Assembly (NCBI RefSeq): GCF_000276665.1
Contig: NW_004955405.1
Coordinates: forward strand, 15,894,196 to 15,958,195
Direction of reading: 5' to 3'
Source: Chinchilla lanigera
Taxonomy: Eukaryota; Chordata; Mammalia; Rodentia; Chinchillidae
DNA: 64,000 bases
Part shown: piece after piece, positions 21,755-36,700 of the stretch
Position numbering within the stretch: the stretch's first letter is position 1
Layout: every line of letters starts with the position of its first letter
The notes under the pieces: model-generated
What the model was told of the DNA's origin: nothing
Databases searched by the model: none
What the model saw: the letters and a program-made list of their open reading frames with translations, nothing else
Position numbers and translations under genes: made by a program

Positions 21755-24700
21755 GTGAGGAAGGGTGCGGGTCGCGGTCTTCGCCTGGGAGCACCCGGCC
21801 TTTCTGCCCCAGGCTCGCCGGGGGCGGTAGCCGACGTGGGTGGCGGGGCGGGACGCGCCGAAGTTGGGGAGGCCGGCGAAGCGAGTCCAGGCCCGAGCGC
21901 GGATAACGGGGAGGAGATAGCGGGGCGGGCCCGGCCGGGGCGGGCTCTGGACGCCGCCCCGCTGGTGCCTGGAGGCCGGGGGTGCGGGCGTTCGGGGCCG
22001 CCGCGTCGCCGCGCTGCTCGCGGGTCAGAGCGCGGGGGCCCTGCGCGGCTCCTGCCCCGGTCTCGCCCCGCGCCCGGGAGCGCGAGGGGGCGGGAGGGAG
22101 CGCGCCGGGGTTTGGGTCTTTTCCTCGCCGCGGCGAACGGCACTGTGCCTTGCTTTCGGTTCACGGTGGTGGGACAGTTACTCGGGCAAAGCGGTGTGCT
22201 TCCAGGTTGTGCCACGGGCAGCGTCTCGGCATGCCTTGCGTCTGTTGCCCACGTTTGAGCGTTCGTCCTTAAGCGATTGAAAAGACAGGTCAGAACTTTC
22301 GGGAGCAGACGCAAGCTCACATTAGCGCTAACTGCCGCTTTTTTAGGAGCCAGGGGGGGACAGTGCAACACGTTTCTCATTACAGTCCGAGTGTCTCACC
22401 GTGTAAGTAAACAGTTCTCCGCCCCAGGATCGCAGTCGCATTCTGTACTTGTTTACCTCTTGGTTTGTGGCTGAGCTAGAGTGCTATGCTAATTAAGGCC
22501 TGGGAGCATTGTTTATACCCTTTTTTAAAAAATGATTTAAAGTGGTATGTGGGGAGGAGTGGCACAGCTTCCTGAAGAAATCCAGGAATGAAAACAAATC
22601 AGTGTCTTCATTATAGGGTGCACAAACATGGAAGTCTCCTACCTGGCTGCTCTGCATTAGAATTATTCTATTTCTGGATTGTGTAGTGTCCTCCTACTTT
22701 TGAGTAAAATGTGAATACCAGCAGTCATCCTTTATATGTTGATACTCAGTCAGCCTCTCGTCCATCACTGTATCAAAACCAGATGGGATAGTTACTTAGG
22801 AATATGTACCTGGGCTCAGAGAGCACAGCTTTAGATTTCGGACAGAAGTGTGCAGTAACACTAAACAATTTTTTGATCGAAGTGGTAACATTTTTCAAAA
22901 CTGGTATTGGAGCGACATCTCTTTAGGTTTACAATTAGGTTCTAGTTACATGTCATAGACAAAATAGTTTTCAGATGATGCCTTGAAAATATGTCTAAGG
23001 AATTTTTGTATTCATTTGTTCCTGTGGATGTTTTCAAGAAGTTAAACGTTGTTGTACGTATTTCAATATACTGTTTTTCTTAAATCTTTGCTTTGTAAAA
23101 CGTTTGCTTTTGCTACTTTATCAGTAATTTCAACTGATAATAAATTCAGCGATTGCTTGGTCAGTAGAATGGCCAGTAGACTTGAAGTTTAGAGATCAGT
23201 ATTCAGATTAGCAGGTAATGGATAGACCATCAGTAGAAAATAAACTTCCTCATCATTAGAAGTGATAATTGGTAAAAAATGATATATTATTCTTTTTTAC
23301 CCAGCAAGCACAGGTCTGTTTGAAGGTTTTAGAGCTTAAGCTCATAATTACACGGACTGAAGTCTTTCTGTATTTTTTCTGTGGTTAGTGCCTTGCACCT
23401 GTTACATTGGTATTCTGCTTCCTAGCAGTATGTTTTTGTTCATGCTACTTATGAATTCTAGCTTCACTATTTATATTAATCGTATGATGATAATGTTTAA
23501 TTAATGGGCCATTGAGAGGATTACAGTAAATGAGATTTTTTGGTTGTTAAAATAGTGTTTTCAGCCCCCTTTGGAAAGAGACCCATTGTCTGTCTTGGTG
23601 AGCAGTAGTAGTACTACTTTTAGCTCCTTTTGGAGAGAACACAGGCCTCGGGTCCAACAGGCATGGGTTTTAATTCTGAGTCTTTAGTAACTAGCTACAT
23701 GACCTGAAATAAGAACTTAATTTCTTTAAGCTTCCGTTTGTTCATCGGAAGATGGAGATGTTGCCTAACTTGTTTGGCTATAAGAGATGAGATGAAACCA
23801 AACTATATTATGGAGGTTGAAGAACTGGCGCATTGTAGATACTCAGATAATAATTAACATTATTTCCTTTTCCTCTACCAGAAAATGGATTTGGTTAGTG
23901 ATTAGAAACTTACGTGGATTTTAATTTAGTAGAATAGGATTGTGCAGGAAGATTTTTACTTTTTATCTTAAGATTTAACAGTGTCACACACAGCTCCTCA
24001 CTGAATATTTGTTGAACAGATCAGTTATTTGTAGGATAAAGAAATTAGCTATTCCTTAAATCTCTTGTTAGGATGCAAACTACCTTTCTTAGAGGATTAT
24101 GCAATTAGATGAAAAATGAAAATTTTTAGTTGTAATGTACTGTGTAAGTTACGATTTTTCAAGATAATCAACTTGAACATGTAACTATGGAATACATAGC
24201 ATTGTGTTGTATTGTTTGGGTTAAAATAAAAAGGGTAGTGTATATTTTTCAGAAGGTAATGATCTAGTTGGTAACACACATGCACATAAACACTTGGCAG
24301 AACCCGAGTAAGTGGCAGAATCTGAATAAGTGCCAGAGTAGGGTAGCTTGTAAGCAATGTCAGATTCCTGCTGGTTAGGGTGCTGAGAAGAAAGACTTTA
24401 GTAGTGGGACAGAGACCGTATGGTAGTCTACAGCCCCCCAGACTTGCATCACCAGTCTTCTTTTTCACCTCCTAGTACGTCCTCAGTAAATCCTCTCAGC
24501 TCTTTGATTGAATGAGATCACAATATCCCCTTCTGCCAGAGTATTGTAGGAGATCTGTATTTCAGAAAGGTCTGACTCATAGCTTTGAACTGGATTGCCT
24601 AGATTATCTAGGGCTTTTATCTATTACTTACTTTCTTTTTTTCCTCTCAATTTCAAAACTTCTAATGCTTTTTTCTTTCTCCCTCTTTTAAATGGTAATA

Positions 24701-27700
24701 CTTTTCATGTGACATTCATCTCACATATATTAATATTGGTATTATTATTGAATATTGAAACTGAAGTATTATTTCGTCTGTTCTTTGCACAGATCTCACA
24801 AAGTACTTTCCAAGGCTTCTAAAGCTTTAGTAATAGTGATTTTTGCCCCCCTCCCCCTTTCTGAGACACGGTCTCCTGTGTAGTTCAGGCTGCCCTGGAA
24901 CTCACATGTACCCCGTGCTGTGGCAGTCTTCTGCCTTTAGCCTCTTCAGTGCTGCCATTAGAGGTGTGTACCACCACGCCCACCAGTTTTAGCTTTTTCT
25001 GCTACTAGTTTTTGCTCATTTGCTTTCAGAAAGCAAACAGAAAAATTGCTTAGAAAGTTTTTTCTTCTAATGGTATATTGGCAACTCTTTTCCTTCAGGG
25101 CACATCTCTTTTGTTTTTGTTTTTTTTTTTTTTGGTTTTGGTTTTTCTCCGGTACCGGGAACTGAACTCTTGACCTTGCGCTTGCCAGGCAGGCGCTTTG
25201 CCACTGAGCTAAATCCCCAGCCCCCAGAGCACATCTCTTTTGCAGTATTTACCTGATGCTTCCTTTTGAAAAAAAATTCAAAAATGCTATAGGTCATACG
25301 TTTAGATTTTAAAACATTATCTCTTAATCATAGTAATCGTTCAGTCATTATACATAAAATTAAATGGTATTAATTGGTGACTTTATGGGTTGTGACAAAT
25401 GCAAAGTTGAAAATTATTGACATATAGAAGCAAAAAATTTTACTTGGTTTGATAAATGCCATTTTTCTCTGCCCCCATCTTAATTTTTTTTTTTTTCCTG
25501 TCTTTTTGAGACAGGGTGTCGCTATGCAGCTCAGGCTGGCCTTGAGCTCACTTTGTAGCCTAGGCTGGCCTTGAGCTCATAACGATCCTCCTGCCTCAGC
25601 CTCCTGGGTGCTGGGATTACAGGCGTGTGCCACCACGCCCGGCTCCCCATCTTAATTTAATTTGTGAGAATTACCCTAGACTGTGGAGTACGTAAATGTA
25701 GTAACATAGGGGTTAGTTAGGCACAGTGGTGCACATCTATAATCCCAACACTCTGAGAGACTGAGGTGGGATTGCAAATTTGAGCTCAGCCTGCTCAGTA
25801 TTTTTTTTTTTTTCCTTCTCAGGAATTGAACTCAGGACCTTGGGCTTGCCAGGCAGGCACTTGTTCTGCTGAGCTATATCCTCGGCCCAGCCTGGGCAGT
25901 TTTGTGATGTAGCAAGACCCTGTCTGAAAAACGAAGGCAAAAATAAGTAAATAAATAAATAAAAAAGCTATAGATTTAGCTCATTGATAAGGCTTTGGGT
26001 TCAATCCCAGTACTTCAAAAAACCAAACGCAACAAATAATTAGGTTAAAAGTATGAGCCTGGACAGTTACTGAATTTTATGTACCAGTTTCTCAAACCAG
26101 AATGGGCACATAAAAGTATCTACTTTACAAAGAAATTGTAAAGATTAAATAAGGTAAAACACACTATGCATCCAGCTGTTGTTAGATACAATAAATGTTA
26201 GCTATTAATGTTGTGATAGCAAGTTAGTAAAGTCTCAATTTGATAAATAATAGTAAACATACTGTATATATGGGAGATAACTAGCTGAGTGACTATTGTT
26301 AATATTGGTTGTCTCTGGAGATTGAGGAGAGAGGATGGAGAGAAAACATTTTATTATGAGCCTTTCTCGTACAATTTGATCTTAATGAGGTATGCTTTGA
26401 TTTGGGGAGTGTTTGTTGAGGCTGTAAGTGTGGTCTTTGACTATGTAAGCCCACAAAATAATGAGGCTTACAACATACGACATTGTAAGATAACAGAAAA
26501 CTGTACACTTTCAGATACTTCAGGATACATGAAGGTGAGTATATGTGTTTGTGTGTATTTTTATTTTAGTTACAAATGAGTTGTCTTTTCCTATCCTAAA
26601 AGTAAGGGGTGTGATCTAAAAAGTAGGGTGAATGTTTAAATTAAAAAAAAAATTACAGTAAAAGACACATTGCTATTAATGTGCCACAAAATACTGTCTC
26701 ACTTCCAACACACATACATTATCCCATCATTCTTTCTACTTTCTGAAGTACTTCTGAAACCCTTTAATTGCACTGTCCTGGCTGCATCAGTGCCTAGAAT
26801 CACCTCAAATTCTCTTTATCTTTCAAACTCATTTTGACTTTAGAGAAAAGCCAGAAATCACACTGTGCCAGATTGGGTAAATAAGGTGGATGAGGACACA
26901 CTGTAATGTTTCTGCAAGCCTGCTGTTGGATGGGATGTGGCAGCAGCATTCACTGTGTTTTTAGGTCAGACCTCTTAAAGACACTCATGAAAGAGGACTT
27001 CCAGAACTGCTTCAGCAGTTGGTAAGAATGATGGACTGAAGGGGTTTGAAGCAAGGGTAGGGGTGGATTTTGAGGGGGACTAATGGCCTGTGTCTTTTAC
27101 TATAATTTCAAAAATTTAATCATTCATTGGATAGTTTGATCATTGTTTGTATGTTGAGGTAGTCAAGGTTGAGCAGTTAAAGGTGTTTTTATTGAGGGGA
27201 GGCAGTACTGGAGCTTGAATCTAGGGCCTTCTCACTAAGCTACATTCGCAGCCCTTTTTTATTTTCAAACAGGGTCTTGTTAAGCTGTCCAGTCTAAGCT
27301 GGAACTTGGGACTTAGCACCCCAGAGTGCTGGGATTATAGGTGGGCATCAGTATGCCCTGCTAAGATGTCTGAAAATATAGTGTGCTTTTAACAGAACTG
27401 ACAACTATCACATAATCCAAAGAGGTATTTCACTGTCAAGCATATGTGAAATTCTCTTTTAAAGCATCTTCTGATTGTATTATTTTGTGATTAGATTTTG
27501 TTACAGGTGGATAACTTGAGGTAAATATAAAATATTTCAACTTTGGAGTTTGAAAAGTCATGATGCAAGGCAATATTTATAAAATATACAAAATTTTTAC
27601 CCAATGCAATACTTACCTAGTCGTAGGATAATATTTCCTTTTAGATCTTTCTCTGTCTCTTTCTCTCTCTCTCTTTCTTCCTTTCTCTTTTCCTTCCTTC

Positions 27701-30700
27701 CTAATCCTTTTTTTTTTTAGATTTTTCTTAAAATAAGCTGTAAGCAGGTAATTTGAAAGTCTGGTGGAACTTCAGCCTTCTATGAAGGAAGTACTGTTAT
27801 TTCCTGGGATACAGAGTGATATGAATAATAATTTGTGTTGAAATTTGCCAAAATGAATTACTTGATGTATACAAATATAATGTATGTCTTCTGTTTGATA
27901 AGTCAGAATATTGCTGTGTCTTAGGATCACCCTTCTGATAGTCTTTGATATTGTTGAAGGTGGTAGGGCTAAATGTGCATTAAGCATTTTTTTGTGTATG
28001 TCAAATGACTTATGTATTTATCATTTGTTTTATTCTCTGAAAAATCATATGAAAAATAAATCCTTACTGATTTTTTACTATACAATACCCTGGTTTAACC
28101 TTTTTTAAAAAACTATGTCCCTGGTCTAACTTTTGTTTTTTTAAAGACAACACAGTTTCAAAAATTTCATTTATTTATTTTGGGACAGTGTCTAACTATG
28201 TAGTCCAAGGCTGGTCTTGAACTCATGGTGATCCTCCTGCCTCAGCCTCCTGAGTGCTGGAATTACAGGTGGGCATCACCACACCAAGCTCCCTGGTTTA
28301 ATGATTAAGAATAATTTTCTGATTTAAAAGCTTTTTAGTTTATGAGAGATTAAATGTGGAATGAACAAAACCAGTATGATTATCTTTGTTTCCATGGGAA
28401 AAGGTTTAAGTCTTTTGAGCTGCATACAGAAGTTGCTTATTTTGTTAGAACCCTTTGGTTGTGAAGGTAGCAAGCCTGTTCAGACTTACTTGAGTAAAAT
28501 AGAGAATTCTTTCAGATTACCCAAACTCAGAATGGCAGAGATGCAGTTGAACTGAAAGACAGCTGGAATCTGAGATGAGACTACTACTGAGGCTTCACTC
28601 CTCTCCCCTCCTCTGTTCCTTTTTCCTTTCAGCTTTATTTTTTTCTCATAGAGAGCAATTTTCTTCTGTGTGGTGGGGACAAGGATGAGAGCTTTATTTA
28701 TTTTTATTTTATGGCCATGTGTCTCCAATCTAACCATCAGAGAGGAACTGGATATTGTCTCTCTTTCCACACTGAAAAGGGGCATTGGGTGGTCCTGAGC
28801 TAGTAGTTTGTGTTTTACTTATGACCCTTAGGCATTGTAATTGGCTAAGGTCACTTAGAGCTGGGAAGGAACAGTTTTCCTTGGGGGAACTGGCAGGCAG
28901 AATTATTTCTGTTTTCTCTACACTTTATTTGTTTTGTTTCTAGCCTTTTTTTTTGAACATACTTAGAGATAGTTACAATCCATTGAACTTACTCTTCACA
29001 GTATGTGTTCCATTTGAACTAGTGAGTAGTATTCTTTATGAATAATGTAGACCAGGATTTGGTGAACTCTTGGTACAAGGCCAGATAGTAAATATTTTTG
29101 AGTTTGTGAACCATACAGTTTCTATAACAGTATTCAACTGTGCTGTTGAATAAAAGCCATGATCAATATGGAAATGAATAGGCATGCTCTTATTCCTGTA
29201 AAACTTCATTCATAAAGTCAGGTGATGGGTCATGGTTTGCCAACTTCTAATCTAGACAGTCTGTAGAATACCCAAGAAATTTGTGTAAAAATATTTCAAT
29301 GCATTGAATTCTATTAACCTGAGGTATATAATAACTTCATCAAAACTGGATTTAGGTGGGAGGTGGGTTGGATGAAGTAAGAATATATGTGTGTACATTA
29401 GAATCTCATAGGGATACATGCTTCTGTATATCACACCTCAGAATTTCTAATTCAGTGTATGGATTTATGGTATGTACATCTTGGAAAAGTTTCAAGGTGA
29501 TTTTGGTAAACATTTCTATATTTTATTCTCCACTCTTTAATACCCACTTTGATAAATGGGAACAGTTGTATCACAGGAGGGAGAAGGAAGCTAATTTGAC
29601 ACTTAATGTATGAGGTATACTGTGTCCTCAGTGTGATAATAATAAAAGTAATAATTGATCACATTATAATCATAAGCTAGGCACTATCCTTAACACTTCT
29701 GCATACATTTATTCATTTAATTCTCACAGCTTTGTTTATTTTACAAATGAGAAAATTAAAACAGAGAGGTCAAAGTAACTTGACCTAGAAAGTAGCAGAA
29801 ACTTGGCTAGAAAGTAACAGAACTATATTTAAATCCAGATGGTTCCTGTTTTTAATAGTACAATAGAATAGTACAGTAGACTGTGGTAGAGAAGATAAAG
29901 AGTTGATAATTATTTGATAGGCACTAGCTAGCTGTGGTGGCAGATGTCCTCATTATATTTTGTTTTTGATTTTTTAGTAGACATAGTTTTTTAAGAGCCA
30001 TTTTAAAGTTGCTAGGAAAATTGAGGAGAAAGAACAGAGTGTTCCATACCTCTTACCTCTACAGCTACTTAATCTTCCCCACTGTCGGTGACCAGTGAGA
30101 GTAGAATATTTGTTATGGTAGATCAACCCACATTTATGTATCAGTTGCGCTGAAAGTCCCTACTTTACCTCGTGGTGCTTGGTGTTGTACATTCTGTGAG
30201 CTTTAACAAATGTACAATATATATCTAACATTACAGAAGGTTTCTTACTTAAATTTTTTTTTTTTTACCTACCATGGTTTAAAAGCCTGGGACAACAATA
30301 GGTGGAATACTGTTTTGTGATGCTGTGTAGTGGCAGTGAGTCACTGTGAGCTCTGCAGTCACAGGGGTAAATAACTAATTCTCTGGCTTAGGTCTTTTAA
30401 ACGCACCTAGTGCATTTTTGACATATGATGGATTTATCCGGGCCTAACCCCTTTGTAAGTTGGAGAGTGTGTATATTTTGTCATGTAGAGTAGTTTCACT
30501 GATAAAAAAATCCAGTGTTCGGCTTTTTCATGTCCCTCTTCCTCCGCTTCTTGTAACCATTGATAATTTTTACTGTATCCATTGTTTTGCCTTTTCCAGA
30601 GTGCCATACACATATAATTGGAATCATACAGTACATTGCTTTTCAGATTGGCTTCTTTGAGTTCATGTCAGGCTTCTTCATGTTCTTGTGTGGCTTGACG

Positions 30701-33700
30701 GCACGTTTCTTTTTAGCACTGAGTTCATTGTTTGGATGTAGCACAGTTTATGTATCCATTCAGCGCTACTGAAGGATAGGGTGGTTGCTTCCAAATTTGC
30801 TAATTTACTTTGTGCTGTAGTTATGCAAAGGTACATATTGAATCATTTACAGATTAAGAAACAGATTAAGGGAGTAAAGTAATTTATTCAGGTTCAGACC
30901 ATTAATAGTTGGCAGAATTTATCTTACAACCTAAACACTCTTGACTCCCAAATCCATAATCCTGTACCATATAAATTGATAGTTCAAAGCACAATTTCTT
31001 TCTTAGTTTTTACTATGTAGTAGAAAAACTCTTGCTTGGTATTAAGGGAGCTATGGGAATTTTCATTTTTGACATTTGTTCTGAGGCATTTCTTTGAGCA
31101 ACTCTTTAAGTTGAAATAATGAAAGTATATTCCTTAAACATTCATCTTTACAGTGTTTCTTTTATTCAGTTCATTTCTCCTGCTTTTTGTAAATTAATAA
31201 GGTAAAATATATTTCCATTAGTTCTTTGACAGATGACATCCATTGGAATAACCATATGTTGTAGATGGGATTGGAGGTAGATATTCTCAGTATTGAGTCC
31301 ATGGCAATAGTTGATAAGAGGACAGGTGGTACTGGTTTAATTTATAGGTGCCTCACAAGCGTTTAATCTTTTTGGAAAGTCCCACTATGATTTATATTGT
31401 AAATTTGAAGATGTGTTGCTGAACTACATTCTCCTACGTGCTAGTGTTTTGGGTACATTTCAGGGAGAATGATGTAGTCCAAATGCCACATCCGTTAGTA
31501 ATAGTATAACCTTGGGCAAATTACTTCACCTCTGGGTGTCTCAGTTTTCTTACCTGAAAAATGGAAGTAACAGCACCTATATCTTTAGGATACTCATGAG
31601 AGTAAATCCATTTATGCACCATGTGCTGTAGATTTTAATGTGTATTAATTTTACATAATTCAGTCTCTGAAATTGGGATTAGGGTTTTACAGTTGATAGT
31701 GCTTCTTGGTTTGGTTGAGGGGCAGTAGTGATTTGATTAATTGTCACTACATGTGCTTAGGCCATCTTTGTGGCTTTTTTGTGGTAGTATAATTGTGTAC
31801 TTGCAGTCCCCCTGTTTCAACCAGCAGCCCATTAAGGAACATTTGAAAAAGTACAGTTCTCCATTCTTTTCTTTTCTTTTTGGTCTTTTTGAGACAGGGT
31901 CTCACTATGCAGTTCAGCCTGGCGTTAAGCTCACTTTGTAGCTCAGGCTGGCCTGGAACTCACAAGGATCCTCCTGCCTCAGCCTCCCGAGTGCTGGGAT
32001 TACAAGCATGCGCCACCATGCCCGGCTCTCCATTATTTTCTGAAAAATGGGGTAACTTCTGGTATGATCAAGAAAATGCTAATATCACGTGTATGTCAAT
32101 AGTTTGAAAGTAAGTCTTAGAGATAAAAGTGATAGATTCTTGTAGGAAAAAGAACCCCAGTGTTTTTGGTGGCTTATAAACAGTATAGGAATGACAACTC
32201 TAGGTTGAACAGTTTGGTTGAGAGGCCAACCTTGAACATGAAGTTTTAGGAATATAATAATCAGTCTATTTTATTTTTCTCCTTTTGATATATCCAAAAC
32301 CATGATAATTGATAAAAATCTAAGTGAATCTATAAAAAGATTTAAATTAGTGTAAATACTTCTCCAAATAGTAAATAATAATTCGAAGTGATAAGGAAGT
32401 ACTGTATTTCACTTGACAATATTTTTATTCTTTGTGGTATGCACAATAATGGTGCTTCTTACACTCACTCTCTGAAGTTTAAAACAGTTCCTAGGTGGGG
32501 ATGGAGATTTAGCTCAGCGGCAAAAGCGTCTGCCTGGCAAGCACAAGGTCGTGAGTTCGGTTCCCGGTATCGGAGAAAAACCAAAAAAAACAAAACAAAA
32601 CAAAACAAAAAAAACAGTTCCTAGGAAATAGAGCTAGCTGTTTACTTTATAATCTTTACATTTTACTTTTGCAGTTCATTCTAAGGGAGAGGATGAATAT
32701 TGTTACTCCTCTTATTCTTACCTTGGAGATTTTATCTGTTCATGTACTTTCACTGAAATTATAAATCCGCATAGTAAATCATGCATAAATTTGTAGGCAT
32801 TGATTTCTGTTGAAATTTTGCTCTCATTTTGAACACTTAAATATCCAGGATCTCCCACGTGTTTATGGAAAAAGTTAGTTAATTTGATTTGGAAGTTCCT
32901 GTTATTTCAACTTACTGTGTCTTTTTTCTTATGGGAATTCAATGTAATTAAGGCCAGGAAAAGGGGCATGCATGGCAAACAAACGAATGACAAACTAGAA
33001 TCCAGCCCTATGGCAGGCATAGCAGAACAAATACAAACTTCAGACTTTCTGAACTGTGTCGTAAGCACATATGATTTATCCTACATTGAATGGCATGTGA
33101 ATTTTCAGGGTACCAAAACTTTTAAATACTCACATGATTTTTAACCTTAAGAAACAGTGATACATCAGTATTAAAAATTTGAATACTATAGAAGAGATTA
33201 TAGTAGAAAGTGAAGGTCGCACATTTCCCTACCCTGAACAAACACATTTCTCATTCTTCAGGACTAATCACTACTTTCTAGTGTACAGAAAAATTTTCTG
33301 TGCAGATACAAATATTTTATTTGCATACACTTATTTTCGTGTTTTTATTACATGATAATATGTTGTAAAATTTGTGGTTTTTTTCTCCTTTTACAGTTTG
33401 GACATACATCTATCTTAGCACATAATTAATCTTTTCTATTTTTTTTAGTGTTTAGGCCTGCATTGTGCAATATGGTAGCCCACAATGGTAGGTAGTTCAT
33501 TACAGTGAATAATGTAAAAATTCCAATTTCAGTCATGTTACTCATATTTCACATGTTTATTACTGTGTGTAATTACTAGCTACTGTTTTGGACAGGGCAG
33601 AATTGTAGAACATGTCCCCATAATTGCAGGAAGTTCTGTTGGACAACATATGTCTGTAAAGTTTAAAAAAAATGGTACACCATTTTTTAAAGTGGCCTTT

Positions 33701-36700
33701 TACTGCGTAACTTTTTGAGGGATACTTAAGATAAATTGAACAAATTTCAAGTGTTCAAGTTGGCAGCTTTTGTTTAAACATTTTATTTTACAATAATTTT
33801 AGATTCATGTATAGTTATCAGATAATACAGTTTTGTTTTGTTTTTCTGTTTGAGACAGGGTCTTGCTATGCAGTTCAGGCTGGCCTTGAGCTCACTTTGT
33901 GGCCCAGGCTGGTCTCAAACTTGCAACGATCCTCCTGCCTCTGCCTGCTGACTGCTGGGATTACAGGCATGCACCACCACGTCTGGCACTAATACACATC
34001 CCACTTACCCATAACAGTTTACCCTGATGGTAACACTTTGCAAAATTGTGGTATGATACCACAACCTCCAAAAGGAGGCGGATATTGAAAATAGTCAAGA
34101 TGCAGACTATTTCCATCACTACAAGGACCCTTTATGTTATCCTCTGACCCCCAGATGGTCTTCTCTCCATCCCCCAACTTCTCATTAACTGGCAACCACT
34201 AATTTCTTTTCCATTTCTATAATTACATAATTTTAAGATTTAATTGAAGTCATGTAGTATATAATCATATGGGGCTGACCTTTTTAAAATTCAGCGTAAT
34301 TCTCTGGAGATTAGCCAGGTAGCCCTTTATATTGCTGAATGGTATTCTATGGTATAGATGTACCACACTTTATTCACCTGTGTAAGTTATCTCAGTTGTT
34401 TCCATGTTTTAAACATTTGTGTATAGGTTTTTAAGCATAAATTTTATTTCTCTGGTATAAATCATCCAGAAGTGCAATCACTGGGTCATACATACAGTAG
34501 TTGGTATTGACATTTTAAAGAAACTGCCAAACTGTTTTCTAGGGTGGTATACAACCAGCGGTGTAGAAGAGATCACATCTCTGCATCCTTACTAGTACTG
34601 GCGCTACCCTTTATTGTATCTGTGGTCTGGTTTCTTTCTAATTTGGCCTTGAGGTTTTTGTCCTGAGAGTGACAGACACTCTCTAGGTTAATTCTGGCAG
34701 GGGATGGAGGTAGGGAGTTAGGGTCAGGTGTGTGCCAGGTGAAACAAGTGAGGAAATGAAAGCAAAATTCATGAAACAGAAGAAATTTATTACAGGTTCC
34801 AGAGTTAAGGGTGCCATTTGGAAGTAGAGAGGGGGAGAGAAGGAAAGGGAATATTTTTGGCACTATTACTTTCCTGAGGTCTGTAGAGGTTATACTGTTG
34901 GTTTTCTCTGGAGGGATTGTGGATTGGCTAGTTTAAAGCAAACACTCCTGGGGGCTGGGGATTTAGCTCAGCGGCAAAGCGCCTGCCTGGCAAGCGCAAG
35001 GTCGTGAGTTCAGTTCCCGGTACCGGAGAAAAACCAAAACCAAAACCAAACAAACAAACAAAAATAATAAAGCAAACACTCGTGAAAGCGTGAGTTTATA
35101 TGACACTGGTGTTGACTGGTAGGGTTTACCATGGTCAGCAGCTGTGGAGTGTGTTTGTTTTGGGTCAGTGACATGCACAACAAGCAGGCTGTATTGTAAA
35201 CTGTCATACAGGTGGGGTGACGTTATACCTAGGCCAGTGGTGACACAGGGTATGACTGTGTTTCAGGTAACTTATGCCAGACCTAAAAGTGGATGGCAAG
35301 GCAGTGAGTATATTAAAAAAAAGTTTATGCACTGTTTAATTTCAGCTTATTCTAATAATTGCATCATAATAAGCCATTGTCATTAATTTTCATTTCCTTG
35401 GTAGGTAATTGATGTTAAATATCTTCGTTTATGTATCTGCTTTGGAGAAATGTCTCATGTGTGTTAGTTTTGCTAGGGCTGTTATTACACAATATCACAG
35501 GCTGGAATGTTTTAAAGAATGGAATTCTTTTTTATACTACAGTTTTTTTTTTTTACACCCCTAGGTTTGGAGGCTAGAAATCCAAAGTCAAGCTGTGGCA
35601 GGTTGGCAGGTGTGGTTTTTTGTGAAGTCTTGTTTCTTGTCCTGTAGATGGCTTCCATCTCACGATATCTTCACGTGATCGGTTTATGTATCCACTTTTC
35701 TCTTGGAAGGACAGTTAGGTAGGTTAGAGCACACTGTAACGATTTCATCTTAACCTAATCACTTTTTAACAGGCCCAGGTCCAAATATAGTTAACTTCTG
35801 AAGTATTGGGGAGTAGGGCTTCAACATGAATTTTTTTTGTTGTTGTTACTGGGGATTGAACTCTGGACCTTTCACTTGCCAGGCAGGTGCTTTGCCGCTG
35901 AATTACATCCCCAGCCCAACATATGAATTTTGGAGGTGCACATTTCAACCTATAACAATATCTTCTGCCCATTTGTTACCTTTTTTTAAAATCAGTTTTG
36001 AAGGTTTTTTTTTTTTAACATCCCCTAAGTAACTTGTGGTCTGCAATAAATTTTTTCGCATTCTGTAGCTTATCGTTTTGTCCTTATAATAGGATCTTTT
36101 TTCAGAGCAAAAATTTTAGGTCTTGATTTCTTCAATTTTTGTAGTTTTTGGCATGAAAGGACTATACCTGTTTGGTTACACTCATTTCTGTCCTCTAATG
36201 ACCACTTTAGAATTCTCTCTAGTATACTCTACTCTTAGAGATATCGTCAGTATTTTGGCCTTTACAAGATCATTTCTACTAGTGTTAGCTTCTGTCTCCT
36301 TAAAACAAAAATGTGCGTTCCTTTGATCCAACTTCCCTTCTTTCCAAGAAGAGAAATAAATAAGTTCATTGTTTTTAATACTTTTTTTTGCCCCGCCTTT
36401 CTTAAATGATCTCTGGGCTGGCATATGCCTCTACCTTTTCAAAGTAATCTGACTTGTGTATTGCTGAATGTCATGGTCAGCTTGCAGTCCTTATTTTTCC
36501 TGACTTTTCAGCAGCATTGATATGTAGTTGACCTCTCCTTGATCAACTATTTTCACTTTGCTTCAGGGAAATACAAATCAAAAGGTAACATTTGGTGCCC
36601 ATCCGATCTTACCAAATTAAGTCTCGCAAATCCCACGTAGTCAAAGGAAAACACATACCTTGTTAATAAGAATATAAATTACTACTACCCCCTTAGAAAA

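Larger units (their letters stand above)
20940..22260. promoter_or_regulatory. ZDHHC17: CpG island spanning the ZDHHC17 promoter, exon 1 and start of intron 1
   Basis: CpG dinucleotides become dense from about 20940 to 22260, in sharp contrast to the AT-rich flanks. Visible motifs include a CACGTG E-box in an alternating GC tract (20953-20958), a GC box (ccccgccc, 21621-21628) and a YY1-type site over codons 10-13. No TATA box is visible near exon 1, as expected for a housekeeping CpG promoter. The transcription start cannot be placed because the 190-N gap lies inside the 5' UTR/promoter. Confidence 0.85.

Noticed and set aside
21101..22258. 385-codon open frame across the gap, exon 1 and intron 1
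   Set aside because: Only the part 21662-21754 is real coding sequence; the rest is open because the CpG island lacks A/T-rich stops and N codons cannot be stops.
21172..22380. 402-codon antisense open frame
   Set aside because: Low-complexity Arg/Pro/Ala translation of the CpG island, crosses the gap and has no domain.
34948..35067. tRNA gene (A and B boxes visible)
   Set aside because: It is an ID SINE: tRNA-derived body but with A-tail, target duplications and many similar copies; the same holds for all other IDs here.
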